A DNA stretch of 64,000 bases. Origin: Gordionus sp. m RMFG-2023 (Eukaryota; Nematomorpha; Gordioida; Chordodea; Parachordodidae). Shown one piece after another: positions 9,778 to 20,947 of this stretch. The notes beneath the pieces were generated by a model. It was not told the origin of the DNA and searched no databases. It worked only from the letters and a program-made list of their open reading frames with translations. The translations under genes were made by a program, and so were the position numbers. The stretch's first letter is position 1, and every line of letters starts with the position of its first letter. The stretch is taken from positions 21,619,508 through 21,683,507 of the forward strand of contig NC_088776.1 in the NCBI RefSeq assembly GCF_954871325.1, in the 5' to 3' direction.

Positions 9778-10884
9778 TTAGTCAGAATTGTCAGCGATCA
9801 TATTAGGAGACCAACCAGGTTCACCATGAGGGAATAGTATAGGATAAACCATGGGGTCTAAATTTGGGCTCAATACATTAAGAATAATGAGATCGTTGTC
9901 ATTAGATTTAGGATAGACTTTAATATCTCTTTTGAAAGGAGGCTCTCCATCTTCATTATTGAAAATCATAGCTACGTCATCCATAGATGGTAAATTATAA
10001 CGGCGTCGATCGCTAGAACGATCTCCTTTAAAGATCATATTAATGGTTGGGAGTTTTGTATTAGAAGTAGTTGCTAATTCTAATGCAGATTGATGGACTT
10101 CACCTAATGTCTTAAAACTAAGAGCATAGGGGTTAATTTGTCGTATTAACTGATCTAATTGCTTCATAATATCTTTATTACATTTACTATTTGCTGGATG
10201 GTGTATACGCTTATCTATAGCCTGTGTCGTATCTAACACGTATAACTGGGCATAAGTAGGCAAAGCATTAGAAGGTGGGTATAAATTAGATGTGCGGTGA
10301 TATATTTGGCCGTGCACTTTGAAACAATAAGGGCCACTACCTGTAAGATCCGAAATTTTTGCGCCCATCGATGCAAAAGCTACTGCTGAATTATAAGAAC
10401 GTATGTTCTTCATAAAATTATTATGTAACTTATCTTGAGGGTTTGATATAAGATTTTTTAAATAAGGAGGATATGGTATTTGGGTAAGGATAACCTTCCC
10501 TTTATGACAGCACTGTGTGAATTTACCGTCGGTCGGTCTCTCAGCTATGAAATTCATGGAAAAACAAAATTGACATATGATATTCATAGGCCCGCAAGTA
10601 TGTTCAGTTATTAAGTGAATATCATTAGTATTAAAATGTGTTAAATTACTTCTATTTTTAAGAATAGATGTATAGGTGGTGGGGAAAATCTGTTTAAGCT
10701 TTAGACGAAAACGGGCAGCACATGCCCGCATCCTAGCAGTTTTAGTTGATATATCAATAGGAAAAGGTTTATTTAAATTAATACTTTGAGGTGTAGGTAC
10801 TAAAGCTACTATAGGTTTGGGTTTCTTGGATTTTATATGACTTCGCACTTTACGACCACTTTCCTTAAAATAAAAATATTTTAT
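9778..10884 (-). pseudogene. Truncated Helitron RepHel, copy 2
   Basis: Encodes the same protein fragment as 4171-5277 with no amino-acid difference over 356 residues, including the Cys-rich segment and the DPMVYPILFPHGEPGW block. Lacks the Rep nuclease and helicase regions. Confidence 0.8.
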
Positions 10885-11176
10885 CTAAATTATTGGAAAA
10901 TAAAACTTCTTTTGTTATGTTTAATCTTTTTCTATTTCCCAAAATAGAAGTGTAAGAGGTAGGGAAGATTTGTTTAATTTTTTGATGAAAACGGCTTATG
11001 CATGCGCTAATCATAGCAGTTTTAATTGATAAATCAATTGGGAGATATAAATTTGAATTAGGATTATGAGTTGTAGTTAATGAAACTAATTTAGGATTAT
11101 TATATTTGGATTTTATGTGATTCCGTAATTTGCGGATACTTTCCTTTAATTGTTTGGGAGATTGTCTATTTTCCAT
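10865..11176 (-). pseudogene. Duplicated N-terminal RepHel exon, copy 2
   Basis: Identical 103-codon frame to 3879-4190, again just upstream of the longer frame. Confidence 0.6.
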
Positions 11177-11454
11177 AGTATTCTATTTATTAACGTTACA
11201 TAGAATAAAAATTAAATATTATTTTCAAATAACTGGTAACACAAAAAAATTCCTAAATCTAGAAATGAACGTTTTCGTATCTTGGTAATGTTAATTTTTT
11301 TTCTATCAACTTTCCTATCATCTTAACGTTAATTTTTTCACTTTCCTATCTCCTAATGTTAAAATATCTTTTTTCTATCACCTTTCCTATCAATCATCTT
11401 AATGTTAAATAAATTGAGAGCTATTATTATCTCGTTAATGTAAAAATTTTTTTA

Positions 11455-11523
11455 TGGCAACACTGGGATTCGAACTCGCAACCTATCGTTCGGAAGACAA
11501 ACTTTTTTCCATTAAGCCCCCCC
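11455..11523 (-). other. tRNA-like sequence in Helitron copy 2 (inner arm)
   Basis: Counterpart of 3532-3600 with A box, B box and the long G run. Confidence 0.5.
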
Positions 11524-12629
11524 CCCCCTTCAATATTATATTTTGATATATTTGTATATATATGAAACTTTTTTTTATAAAATTAACTTAATTTAATTAG
11601 AATGACGGGTTGATGGGCAATTATTAAGTTAGGTGTATATGATACTAAATATGCTTTATTAATATATTTTATAAAAATATTAAAATTTAGGAGAAAAAGA
11701 GGTAAAATTGTTACAATGTAACACGTGAACATTAAGGGTATAAGAAATATCAAAATTTAAATTGTGATAGAAATCATATTGGCTAAAATTTAAAATAGAG
11801 ATCCTTGAAAATTTAATTTTAAATATGGGATATAGATATTGGTCTGAAAATTTTTTTTTACAAACATAGCCAGGCCTGATCAAAAAACCAAGTCCCATGC
11901 AACTTTCATTTTTTTTATTTTGATTTAATAACAATGTCTTAAATTTAATTTTAATATTCCATTTATTTCTATTGTGGGTAATTACTAATTAGTTAGGTGT
12001 ATATGATAAGAAATATGCTTTATTAATATATTTTATAAAAATATTAAAATTTAAGAGAAAAAGAGGTAAAATTGTTGCAATGTAACCCGCGAGCATTATG
12101 GGTATTAGAAATATCTGGGTAAAATTTAAAATAGAGATTCTTGAAAATTTTTTAATTTTAAATATGGGATATAGACATATAGACATTGGCCTGATATTTT
12201 TTTTTGCAGACATAGCCAGGCCTGATCAAAAAACCAAGTCCAATGCAACTTTTATATAATTTTCATTTATTTTTTATTGTAATTTAATAACAATTTCTTA
12301 AATTTAATTTTATATTCCATTTATTTCTATTGTAATTTAATAACAATGTCTTAAATTAAATTTTATATTTAGATTTTAGAATAAAATTTAAAATTGTGAT
12401 AGATATCATATTAAGTAAAATTTAAAATAGAGATAACATTGGCCGGGAAATTTTTTTTCGCAGACATGGCCAGGCCTTATCAAAAAACCAAGGCCTATGC
12501 GACTTTCATATTCTGATTGTATTTTTAAATGAATTATGGGGCTGGGCTTGGGAATTTTTTTATTATTAACTATGAGTCAGACATTGAACTAAAACAAATT
12601 TTATTGCAGGCCTGGGCTCGGCCTGATCA

Positions 12630-13355
12630 TAAGATCTAAATTTTAATAATTACTTTTATGAAATTTTAATCAAGAATGAAGGAAGCATGATAAAAATGGG
12701 TAGCTAATGTCATTTTAAGAGATTCCAATATTGTTTGGGGTGTATTGTGAGATTTATTTTTGTTTGTCAAATAGCTAAATATAATTTAAAGAATAGTTAT
12801 AAGATCTAAATTTTAATAATTACTTTTATGAAATTTTAATCAAGAATGAAGGAAGCATGATAAAAATGGGTAGCTAATGTCATTTTAAGAGATTCCAATA
12901 TTGTTTGGGGTGTATTGTGAGATTTATTTTTGTTTGTCAAATAGCTAAATATAATTTAAAGAATAGTTATAAGATCTAAATTTTAATAATTACTTTTATA
13001 AAATTTTAATCAAGAATGAAGGAAGCATGATAAAAATGGGTAGCTAATGTCAGGGTGTATTGTGAGATTTATTTTTGTTTGTCAAATAGCTAAATATAAT
13101 TTAAAGAATAGTTATAAGATCTAAATTTTAATAATTACTTTTATGAAATTTTAATCAAGAATGAAGGAAGCATGATAAAAATGGGTAGCTAATGTCAGGG
13201 TGTATTGTGAGATTTATTTTTGTTTGTCAAATAGCTAAATATAATATAAAGAATAGTTATAAGATCTAAATTTTAATAATTACTTTTATGAAATTTTAAT
13301 CAATAATGAAGGAAGCATGATAAAAATGGGTAGCTAATGTCATTTCAAGAGATTC
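12630..13355 (-). repeat. Tandem repeats in Helitron copy 2
   Basis: Mirror of the five-unit array at 1713-2425, including the same diagnostic variant in the outermost unit. Confidence 0.9.
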
Positions 13356-13498
13356 CAATATTGTTGGCGGTATAATTAATTGAATGACGGTAAAAATATA
13401 TTGGTGAGAAATTCAAAAATTACGTCAAAATTAGGCGCATGCGCAAAGTATATAAAGCTTCATATATATACACAAATATATCAAAATATAATATTGAA

Positions 13499-13568
13499 GG
13501 GGGGGCTCAATGGTAAGAACGTTTGCCTACCGAACGATAGGTCGCTAGTTCGAATCTCTGTTTTGCCA
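13499..13568 (+). other. tRNA-like sequence in Helitron copy 2 (outer arm)
   Basis: Counterpart of 1486-1555. A box at 13503-13513 and B box at 13548-13556. Confidence 0.55.
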
Positions 13569-13893
13569 TAAAAAAATTTTTAAAAAAAGTTTTAACATTA
13601 GCGAGATAATAATAGCCCTCGATTTATTTAACATTAAGATGATAGGAAAGTTGATGGAAAAAAAATATTTTAACATTATGAGATAGGAAAGTGAAAAAAT
13701 TAACGTTATGAAGATAGGAAAGTTGATAGAAAAAAAATTAACATTACCAAGATACGAAAACGTTCATTTCTTGAATATGGCTATTATATATATAGATGTT
13801 ATTATAATATTTTTCTCGTAAAAAAAGCAATAAATCAATCAAATTACACATTAATCATTTTCTTTGTTATTTTTATTTTCAATATTATTTTTT

Positions 13894-13970
13894 AGCCTTT
13901 CGTATCATGCAGCCTTTCGTATCATGCAGCCTTTCGTATCATGCAGCCTTTCGTATCATGCAGCCTTTCG
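13894..13970. repeat. 17-base subterminal repeats, four full copies
   Basis: AGCCTTTCGTATCATGC at 13894, 13911, 13928 and 13945, then a partial unit. The left end of the element has one full unit near 6976-7000. They may be transposase-binding sites or simple array expansion. Confidence 0.9.
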
Positions 13971-13986
13971 ACTTATAGACCTACCC

Positions 13987-13996
13987 GTTAAATTAC
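13987..13996. repeat. 10-base TSD, right copy (GTTAAATTAC)
   Basis: Matches 6950-6959 exactly. Confidence 0.75.
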
Positions 13997-14470
13997 ATTT
14001 TTTTTAAATAGAGATTTTGGTTACTCACTGAATCACGGGGAAATTTTTGATATTATTTTTTTTTTATTTTTTAAAATTAAAAAAAAAATTTTTTTTATAT
14101 AAAATAATAAATAAATGATCATCTGCATTTTGGTGGAAATTTTTATCATAATTCATTAATTTTACAATAAAACGGAGTATATTTAAAAATTTAAAATAAC
14201 TTGTGAAAATTTTCATATTCTTTAATTTCACAATAAAAACAAGACGTGTTCTATGAAGCTATTAAGTTATGACTATTAAATCAAATACTAAATTATTAAT
14301 CAATTTTTAGAATAAATTTTTTTTTGTGAAAAAGGTTGATATTTCAGAGAAAAAATAGTTATTTTTAGATTTATAAATTAAAAGTAAGCACTTGTTTAAT
14401 TTGGGTCATTGTTGGGTTTGAAATCTTTGAAATTGAATGACCCATAAAATTAAATATAATTTAATTGATA

Positions 14471-14478
14471 CTCTTATA
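14471..14478. repeat. TSD of hAT 14479-24316, left copy (CTCTTATA)
   Basis: Identical octamer at 24317-24324. Confidence 0.9.
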
Positions 14479-14864
14479 CAGGGTTTCGAACCGTTTAGTA
14501 TAACGGTTCGGTTCGTTCCGCTTTTTAGTTTAAAATTTTATAAAGGTTTTGTTCCATTTCGGTTTTTTTAAAAAAAAATCATATCGGTTCGGTTTATAAT
14601 TTATAACGGTTCTTTTCGGTTTGTTCCGGTTTTTATAAATTTAATTTTAAAAAAAATTAATCATTAACCATGTATTTAATTTTAGAGAAAAATCTTTTTA
14701 GTTTATAATTTCTTATTTAATTTATCCATGATAATCTAATAGATATTTTTATTAAATTTAGGAAATATAAATTAGACAAATTATTATTTTTTATTTCATA
14801 AATAAATAAGATAAAAACAAACATGCGTAAATACAATAATGAATAAAATAATATGTATACTATA

Positions 14865-15126
14865 CTATTTAGGTTTAAAAAGAGAATTCGAACGGATAAC
14901 TAAATTATTTTCTAATATTTCAGGATTTAAAGTTCTCTGCGCAGAGAGTATAAACTTAAGGTTTGAAAATACTCTTTCTACGGAGACCAAAAAAAATAGG
15001 TAAATGAGTGTTACGAAATACGTAGCTGAAACTGCTAGCACAGTTATAGCTAACTTATAAAGTTCTGGCATACTATTCTTTACATTTTCCCAATAATTCA
15101 AAAGATTAGTATCTTTTTCGAATCTC
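14865..15126 (-). pseudogene. hAT transposase C-terminal dimerisation segment
   Basis: ERFEKDTNLLNYWEN ... ELYKLAITVLAVSAT ... VSVERVFSNLKFILSAQRT, then LNPEILENNLVIRSN. This is the hAT C-terminal dimerisation region. Compared with the usual A-T-S-V-S-x-E-R-V-F-S, about 12 hydrophobic residues are inserted before VSVERVF, either extra coding or an unspliced remnant. There is no ATG; the upstream part of the gene lies beyond the Ty3 insertion. Confidence 0.8.
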
Positions 15127-15131
15127 TCTAT
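15127..15131. repeat. TSD of Ty3 element, left copy (TCTAT)
   Basis: Same five bases at 20943-20947. Confidence 0.9.
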
Positions 15132-15657
15132 TGTTATAAGTCCGAACTTAACTCAGGGTGTTTAATCAGTATTGGGAGAGCTAATTAAGAATCCAAGGTT
15201 TGTTAAATCTTTCTTTATTAAAATAACAGATTAATTTTAATAATAATGATGTTTAATTACTTACCCTTGAGTACCTAATATATATAATGTAATTCCTTTC
15301 AATAATTCTAATTTATCAAATTGTATATTTACCTTTTCTTTATTAACTCTTTCCTTTTTTATTAAATTTAATTTCAAAATGTCATCCGATTGTATGTGTG
15401 TAAAAGAAACAATTTTTCTTAGCTATTTATATAGCCATAAAACATATGTATTTGCATATTAAAATAATAATTTTTGGAAGAAATAAATACATAAAATAAA
15501 ATCCATTATTTAAATTAATTTTGTTACATAAACTATAAAAAAATGTAAAATTTGTTTTGCATATACAAATATAATTTTTCGCAGAAATAAACACATAAAA
15601 TAAAATCCATCATTTAAATTATCTTTGTTCCATAAATATACTTTGCATAATCCAACA
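15132..15657 (-). repeat. 3' LTR of Ty3 element
   Basis: On the element strand it runs from TGTTGGATTATGC to GGACTTATAACA. It pairs with the other LTR at 20414-20942. Confidence 0.92.
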
Positions 15658-15670
15658 TCTCCCCCCTTTA
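15658..15670 (-). other. Polypurine tract of Ty3 element
   Basis: On the minus strand AAAGGGGGGGAGA lies directly before the 3' LTR, where plus-strand DNA synthesis is primed. Confidence 0.85.
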
Positions 15671-15994
15671 AACTTCCCTTAACTCCATCGTGTTTGCCGA
15701 TGCTACCATGTTCCTCCCTGGTTCATTCGAATTACTATTCGTTGTCAACTCTATACTTGGGCAAAACCTAAGTTTGTGTTCACCCCCGCACGCCCAGCAT
15801 TCCACTCTCCTTCTTGTGCTATACGGTGCTATTCTGCGACCCCCTCTCGTTGGCGTTTCTTGTAGCCAATCTCCGTATCTTTGTTTCGCTTCGTTCCTAG
15901 CGGCTTCTACCCATTTGTTGGATTCTTCTGAACCGTCAACCTCTCTTATCTCTATCTTCATTACCTTGTTACCCACTCTAACATAGGAGGTCAT
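15668..15994 (-). other. Extra small frame between integrase and 3' LTR
   Basis: About 108 codons, basic, with a CWACGGEHKLRFC motif that resembles a retroviral-type zinc knuckle with one spacing residue fewer than usual. It lies downstream of integrase. Such a third frame is uncommon in Ty3 elements. It may be an accessory or nucleocapsid-like protein of this family; function unknown. Confidence 0.5.
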
Positions 15995-16250
15995 CTAAAT
16001 AAAATACTTTATACACATATATATATATATTCTTCGACTCTTATTTCTCTATACTAGGTTAGAATTTCTTCTCTAACTCTTTATAAAATATAACTCTCCT
16101 AATTAAGTCTAACATCCCTTTTATTTCCTACAACGTATGATTCTCCTACTATGTCTATCATCACGTTATTCCTTTCCAAATTATGATTCTCCTACTATGT
16201 CTATCATCAATTTATTCTTTTCTAATTCTTCGTATATTTCTCATTTCTCT

Positions 16251-18578
16251 CTAAGGCCTTAAGCTTCTACACTTTACTTGCTTCAGGTGCCTTGTAAAGG
16301 TTCCTTCTTGTCCTTCAATCTTTACTTCTACTTTTTTCTTTCCTATATTTTTGCTTATTACACCCTTCCCCCATTTAATAGGCCCATCAAACAACAATAC
16401 CCACACCAAACTTCCTACTGGAAATCTTTCACTCTCTGCTTGTTCTCTCCTTATCACTTTTTCCTTTAAAAAATCTAATTCTGATCTCGTCTTTCTTCCT
16501 AAAAATATTTCAGCTGGTGACTTTCCTTTTGCTGTTTCCGTACTGTTGTATGCTAACAATGATAACCACCATTGACCTATTCCATATTTTGCCTTTTTCA
16601 ACCAACTCTTTACTAACGCTACCATTCGTTCAGCTTGTCCATTGCTTCTTGGGTAATAAGGTGGTGATAATAAATGTCTAATATTCCACCTATCACAAAA
16701 TTTATCAAATGCTCTACCTTTAAACGCTGGACCTCCATCTGATACTATCGTCTTCATCAAACCATATTTGCCTACAAAATCCTTTATCTTGTCTAAAGCT
16801 ACTCTTGTTGATAAACCTGAAACTTGCTGACAATCTATCCATTTTGAACCTGCATCTACCATGATAAAAAATCTTTTCTTCTCATATTCTAAAAAATCTA
16901 CATGTATTCTTTCGCATGGAATGTCTGTCTTTGGCCATTTATCTTCCTTATTCTTTGCTGGAACATTAGCCCACATGTTACAGGTTTCACAGCTCCTTGC
17001 TAACTCTTCTATTTCCTTATTCATCTTAGGCCACCACATATATTCTCTTGCTTTATTTTTCATTCTTTCTATGCCTTGATGACCTGAATGTATTACATTT
17101 AAGGTTTCCTTTCTTAATTTATTCGGTATCACTAATCTATATCCTCTCAATAAACAATTGTCTTCTATATTTAATTCACTCTTAACTTTTTTAAACGCTT
17201 TATCTTCATTTTTCCATTCTATATCTCCTTTTAAACAAGCTTTAATTCTTATTAATTCTTCATCTTTTTGGGATATCTTATCTACTATATCAAATGTTAT
17301 AGGTTTTTCTCTTGTATCTATTCTCACCGCTCTTATAATATTACCATTTACATTTTCTTCTTCTTCTATATATTCTAAACTATTGATTACTGGTTCTTTG
17401 TCTTCAATGTCTTTATTAAACAATCTTGATGAAATGTTCGGTAAGCAATTTTGTTTACCTTCTGTGAATTTTATTTCAAAATCGAAATTACCAACTAAAA
17501 TTAGCCATTTTTGCAACCTGGGTGAAATCATAAGTTCCTTATTCTCTTTTTTAAATAAATCTACCAACGGCTTATGGTCCGTATACAATAAAAACCTTTT
17601 TCCTATCAGATATTCCTTACATTTCGTAAGCCCGAATTTCACTGCTAGAGCCTCTCTTTCTATCGTTGAGTAATTTTTCTCAGTGCTATTAAATCGTCTC
17701 GATAAAAATAAAACAGGTTTCTCCACATTATCTATCATCTGCAACAAAACTCCTCCTATACCTTCATTAGAAGCATCTACTGCTAAAATAATATTTAATT
17801 CATTAAAACAACTTAAAATAGGCTTCTCTACCATCTTTATTTTCAACTTTTCGAAACTTTTCTCCTGTGCTTCTCCCCATTCAAACTTTTTATTTTTCTT
17901 TAATAAATCATACAACGGTGTAGCAATTTCTGCAAAATTTTGAACAAACCGATGATAATAATTTGTTGCTCCTAAAAACGCTTGTACCTCCGCTTTATTA
18001 TTCGGGGCTCTCATATTCATGATTTTATCTATATTCTTTACAATTGGCGTAATCTCATTTCCCTTTATAACATGTCCTAAATACTTTATTTCTTTTACTC
18101 CAAAAACGCTCTTCTTCAAATTAGCTTTTAAACCATTTTCTAATATAATATCTAACACTTTAACTAATCTCGAATTGTGTTCTTCTTCTGTTCTACCCGA
18201 TATCAAAACATCATCTAAATAATACATTATTCCTTTTATTCCTTGAAATAACGCCGTCATCGTTCTTTGAAATATTGGCGCTGATATTTTCAAACCAAAA
18301 GGTAATCGGCAGAATGCAAACAAACCTCTATGAGTTGTAATCGTTAGTATCTTACTTGTCTTTTCACTCACCTTAATTTGCAAATAAGCATTCGAAAAAT
18401 CAATCTTTGAAAACAGGGTGTCTCCTCTTAAATTCGCTAGCAGTTGTTCTATTCTAGGTAGTGGATACTTTTCATTTATTACGCACTTATTAACTGTTAC
18501 TCTATAGTCTATACACAATCTTAAACTGTTATCTGGTTTTCTTATGGGCACTAAAGGTGTTGCCCATTCACTATGCAC
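16251..18578 (-). other. Ty3 pol part: reverse transcriptase, RNase H, integrase
   Basis: Domains in order: RT (LRLCIDYR, LPFGL, YLDD active site), RNase H (AVDASNEGIGGVL, TDHKPL), integrase HHCC finger (IHSGHQG ... CETC) and the DDE core (HVDFLEY, SDGGPAFKG, PYYPRSNGQAERM). The order RT-RH-IN is diagnostic of Ty3/Gypsy. Overall resemblance is to the Mag/K02A2.6-like branch often seen in invertebrates, judged by eye. Confidence 0.92.
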
Positions 18579-18653
18579 TATTGGTTTTATTATTCCGTCT
18601 TTTAACCATTTATCTAACTCTTTATCTATCTCTTCTATCCAAGAAAACGGTAA

Positions 18654-19331
18654 TCATCTTATGCCGCAAAACTTAGGCCTATAATTTTCTTCTAATCGTA
18701 TATCTACTTCAAAATTTTTCAGAGTACCTAATTCTTCTTTAAAGACTTCATTATACCTATTCAAAATAATCTTTATTTCTTTGTCAACAATATCTTCAAC
18801 AACATTCTGGTCTACCATATTATTAATTTCTTGTTTAATTTCGACTGAATTTACCTCTATTGTCTTTGTATCTCTTGTTTTCTTATTTTCTTCTAAGTTG
18901 CTTCTATATTTAATCAAAAATTCTGGTGTTCGATTTCTAAGTTTATCGAGAACTAATTCTTGTTTATCCTCTATAATAGGTAACTTAAATCTATCGAAAT
19001 TTATCATTTCACTATTTTCATCATTACTTACAGGGATAGTATCGAAAAATTTCCACCAATTATAAACTGGACCTAACGTTCTTATATCATACCATCCTAA
19101 AATCGGTTCGATCTTCAACGTCGTTATCCACAAATTTATACTTTTATTAACTCTTGGTAATCTTACCCTATAATACCCTAAAATTTTCACCATGCTACCA
19201 TCCAATTGTTTGGCTCTTATCTTTTTTGTAACAAATTCTTTCTCTGGCCAAAATCTCATAAAATCCTTTATACTTATTAAACTAATTTCTGCTCCTGTAT
19301 CTAATAAAAAACAAATTTCTGCTTCCTCCAT
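18654..19331 (-). other. Ty3 protease-region frame
   Basis: Begins with an aspartic-protease active-site motif (CFLLDTGAEISLIS). The following part leads into the segment preceding reverse transcriptase. Confidence 0.8.
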
Positions 19332-19817
19332 GTTTATCTTTACTCTAGGTCATCTATTTTTCATTAAAAAATTCTCTAATTCCATCTTTAGTACGTCTAC
19401 CCTAGTTGCCTTTTTAATTCTATATATTTCAAAATCTCTACTTTTTATCTTTATATCACTTCTATTAATATCGCTTGAATTATAATTATCAACGTTAAAG
19501 CACTTTTTATCATCGCAAAATTTCTCGTTCTTATTACCATAATTATTCTTACTTGCACTAGCATTATCAACATTATCCAAATTATCATTATTAAAATTAA
19601 AATACTTATTTTTACTACAATTATTAACATTAACAAAATTATTATCATGATCTAATATATCATTACAATTAAAATGCTTAATTTTACCTGAACTAAAATT
19701 AGAAAAACTATTATTACCAAATTTATTATTAAAATTAAAATATTTATTCTTATTTTCTACTAAATTATCAACATTAAAAAAATTCTTAAAATCATTATCA
19801 AAATATTTCTTTCTTAG

Positions 19818-20249
19818 TCATTTGTTACATTTTTCTTGAGTGTGTCCATCCTGGCCACAAATATTACATCTCACAATTATATTGTTTAACCTACATCTTA
19901 TAGTTAAATGGCCATTCCTGCCACATCTCGCGCATTTCAAATCTTTTGTTAAATCACAATCACGCGACATATGGCCTGACTGACCACAGCTATAGCAACT
20001 TATCTGTCTGTAATTATCCGTTCGTATGAAGTTGTTTATATTTCTTTTCTTATCTTCCTCTCTTAATATATTCTTAATATTTTCTAACTCTTTAATCTCT
20101 ATCTTAACGTAAGTCGTATTTCTTCCTATAATTAAACCTAACCTGAAACTTAAAATTAGCACCAAAAATATAATTATACTTATATTTTCAAGTATTAAAC
20201 TTAATAAATTTATTTGCTTAATATACATTAAAGTGTACTCAATAACCAC
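19818..20249 (-). other. Ty3 first frame with three CCHC zinc knuckles
   Basis: About 143 codons: a hydrophobic start, then CYSCGQSGHMSRDC, CARCGRNGHLTIRC and CNICGQDGHTQEKC, three nucleocapsid-type knuckles that bind RNA. I could not recognise a capsid region in this or the Asn-rich stretch up to the protease frame. Confidence 0.75.
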
Positions 20250-20400
20250 TTGATTAAAATAATTTTAAATAATTTAAAAAAATTGTATAAATATAAAATT
20301 ACTACTATAATAAATAAAAGTAATAATAATTTAAATAACATAAAATAGATTTGTTTTTACCTTTGAATTCCTACGTGAATATCTAACAGGCCCTGATTTA

Positions 20401-20410
20401 CTTCGGTCCA
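20401..20410 (-). other. Possible primer-binding site of Ty3 element
   Basis: TGGACCGAAG on the element strand, three bases inside the 5' LTR. TGG fits the CCA end of a primer tRNA; the tRNA was not identified. Confidence 0.4.
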
Positions 20411-20413
20411 AAT

Positions 20414-20942
20414 TGTTATAAGTCCGAACTTAACTCAGGGTGTTTAATCAGTATTGGGAGAGCTAATTAAGAATCCAAGGTTTGTTAAATCTTTCTTTAT
20501 TAAAATAACAGATTAATTTTAATAATAATGATGTTTAATTACTTACCCTTGAGTACCTAAAATATATAATGTAATTTCTTTCAATAATTCTAATTTATCA
20601 AATTGTATATTTACCTTTTCTTTATTAACTCTTTCCTTTTTTATTAAATTTAATTTCAAAATGTCATCCGATTGTATGTGTGTAAAAAAAACAATTTTTC
20701 TTAGCTATTTATATAGCCATAAAACATTATATGTATTTGCATATTAAAATAATAATTTTTGGAAGAAATAAATACATAAAATAAAATCCATTATTTAAAT
20801 TAATTTTGTTACATAAACTATAAAAAAATGTAAAATTTGTTTTGCATATACAAATATAATTTTTCGCAGAAATAAACACATAAAATAAAATCCATCATTT
20901 AAATTATCTTTGTTCTATAAATATACTTTGCATAATCCAACA
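20414..20942 (-). repeat. 5' LTR of Ty3 element
   Basis: 529 bases, about 99% like the 3' LTR. Confidence 0.92.
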
Positions 20943-20947
20943 TCTAT
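20943..20947. repeat. TSD of Ty3 element, right copy (TCTAT)
   Basis: Matches 15127-15131. Confidence 0.9.

Larger units (their letters stand above)
9677..13796 (-). mobile_element. Non-autonomous Helitron, copy 2
   Basis: Reverse complement of copy 1 with very few differences, mostly poly-G length (13 against 12) and single bases. On the minus strand it starts TCTATATATATAATAG at 13796 and ends CTAG at 9677, with the same hairpin (about 9688-9705). Insertion is exactly between A and T of a foldback arm whose other arm is still empty. The truncated RepHel frames lie at 9778-10848 and 10865-11176. The flanks differ from copy 1, so the two are separate insertions. Confidence 0.92.
6960..13986. 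mobile_element. Foldback, MULE-like element with a nested Helitron
   Basis: Almost entirely two inverted arms: 6960-8483 and 8502-13986, with an 18-base centre. Without the 4.1-kb Helitron in the right arm the element is about 2.9 kb. The ends match (left inward AGGTCTAAAAGTCGAAAGG; right inward AGGTCTATAAGTCGAAAGG) and are flanked by a perfect 10-base TSD. Subterminal 17-base repeats (AGCCTTTCGTATCATGC) number one on the left and four on the right. The inner arms are tandem repeats of about 145-150 bases. There is no coding sequence, so it must use another element's transposase. Long structured inverted repeats with a 9-11-base TSD suggest MULE/foldback; the family is inferred from architecture alone. 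Confidence 0.75.
15132..20942 (-). mobile_element. Ty3/Gypsy LTR retrotransposon, young
   Basis: 5.8 kb, transcribed on the minus strand. LTRs of 529 bases (5', 20414-20942) and 526 bases (3', 15132-15657) start TG and end CA on the element strand and are about 99% alike, so insertion was recent. TSD is TCTAT. Recognisable parts in element order: primer-site-like TGG just inside the 5' LTR, a frame with three CCHC knuckles, aspartic protease, RT-RNase H-integrase, a small extra 3' frame, and a polypurine tract. The copy looks nearly whole with a few breaks. Confidence 0.93.

Noticed and set aside
6960-13986. Palindrome as a pure assembly artefact
   Set aside because: Outer flanks, TSDs, unequal subterminal arrays and an empty site in only one arm all argue for a real structure, though long reads should confirm.
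16278-19485. Several plus-strand frames of 60-170 codons
   Set aside because: Shadows of the minus-strand Ty3 coding region; no motifs of their own.
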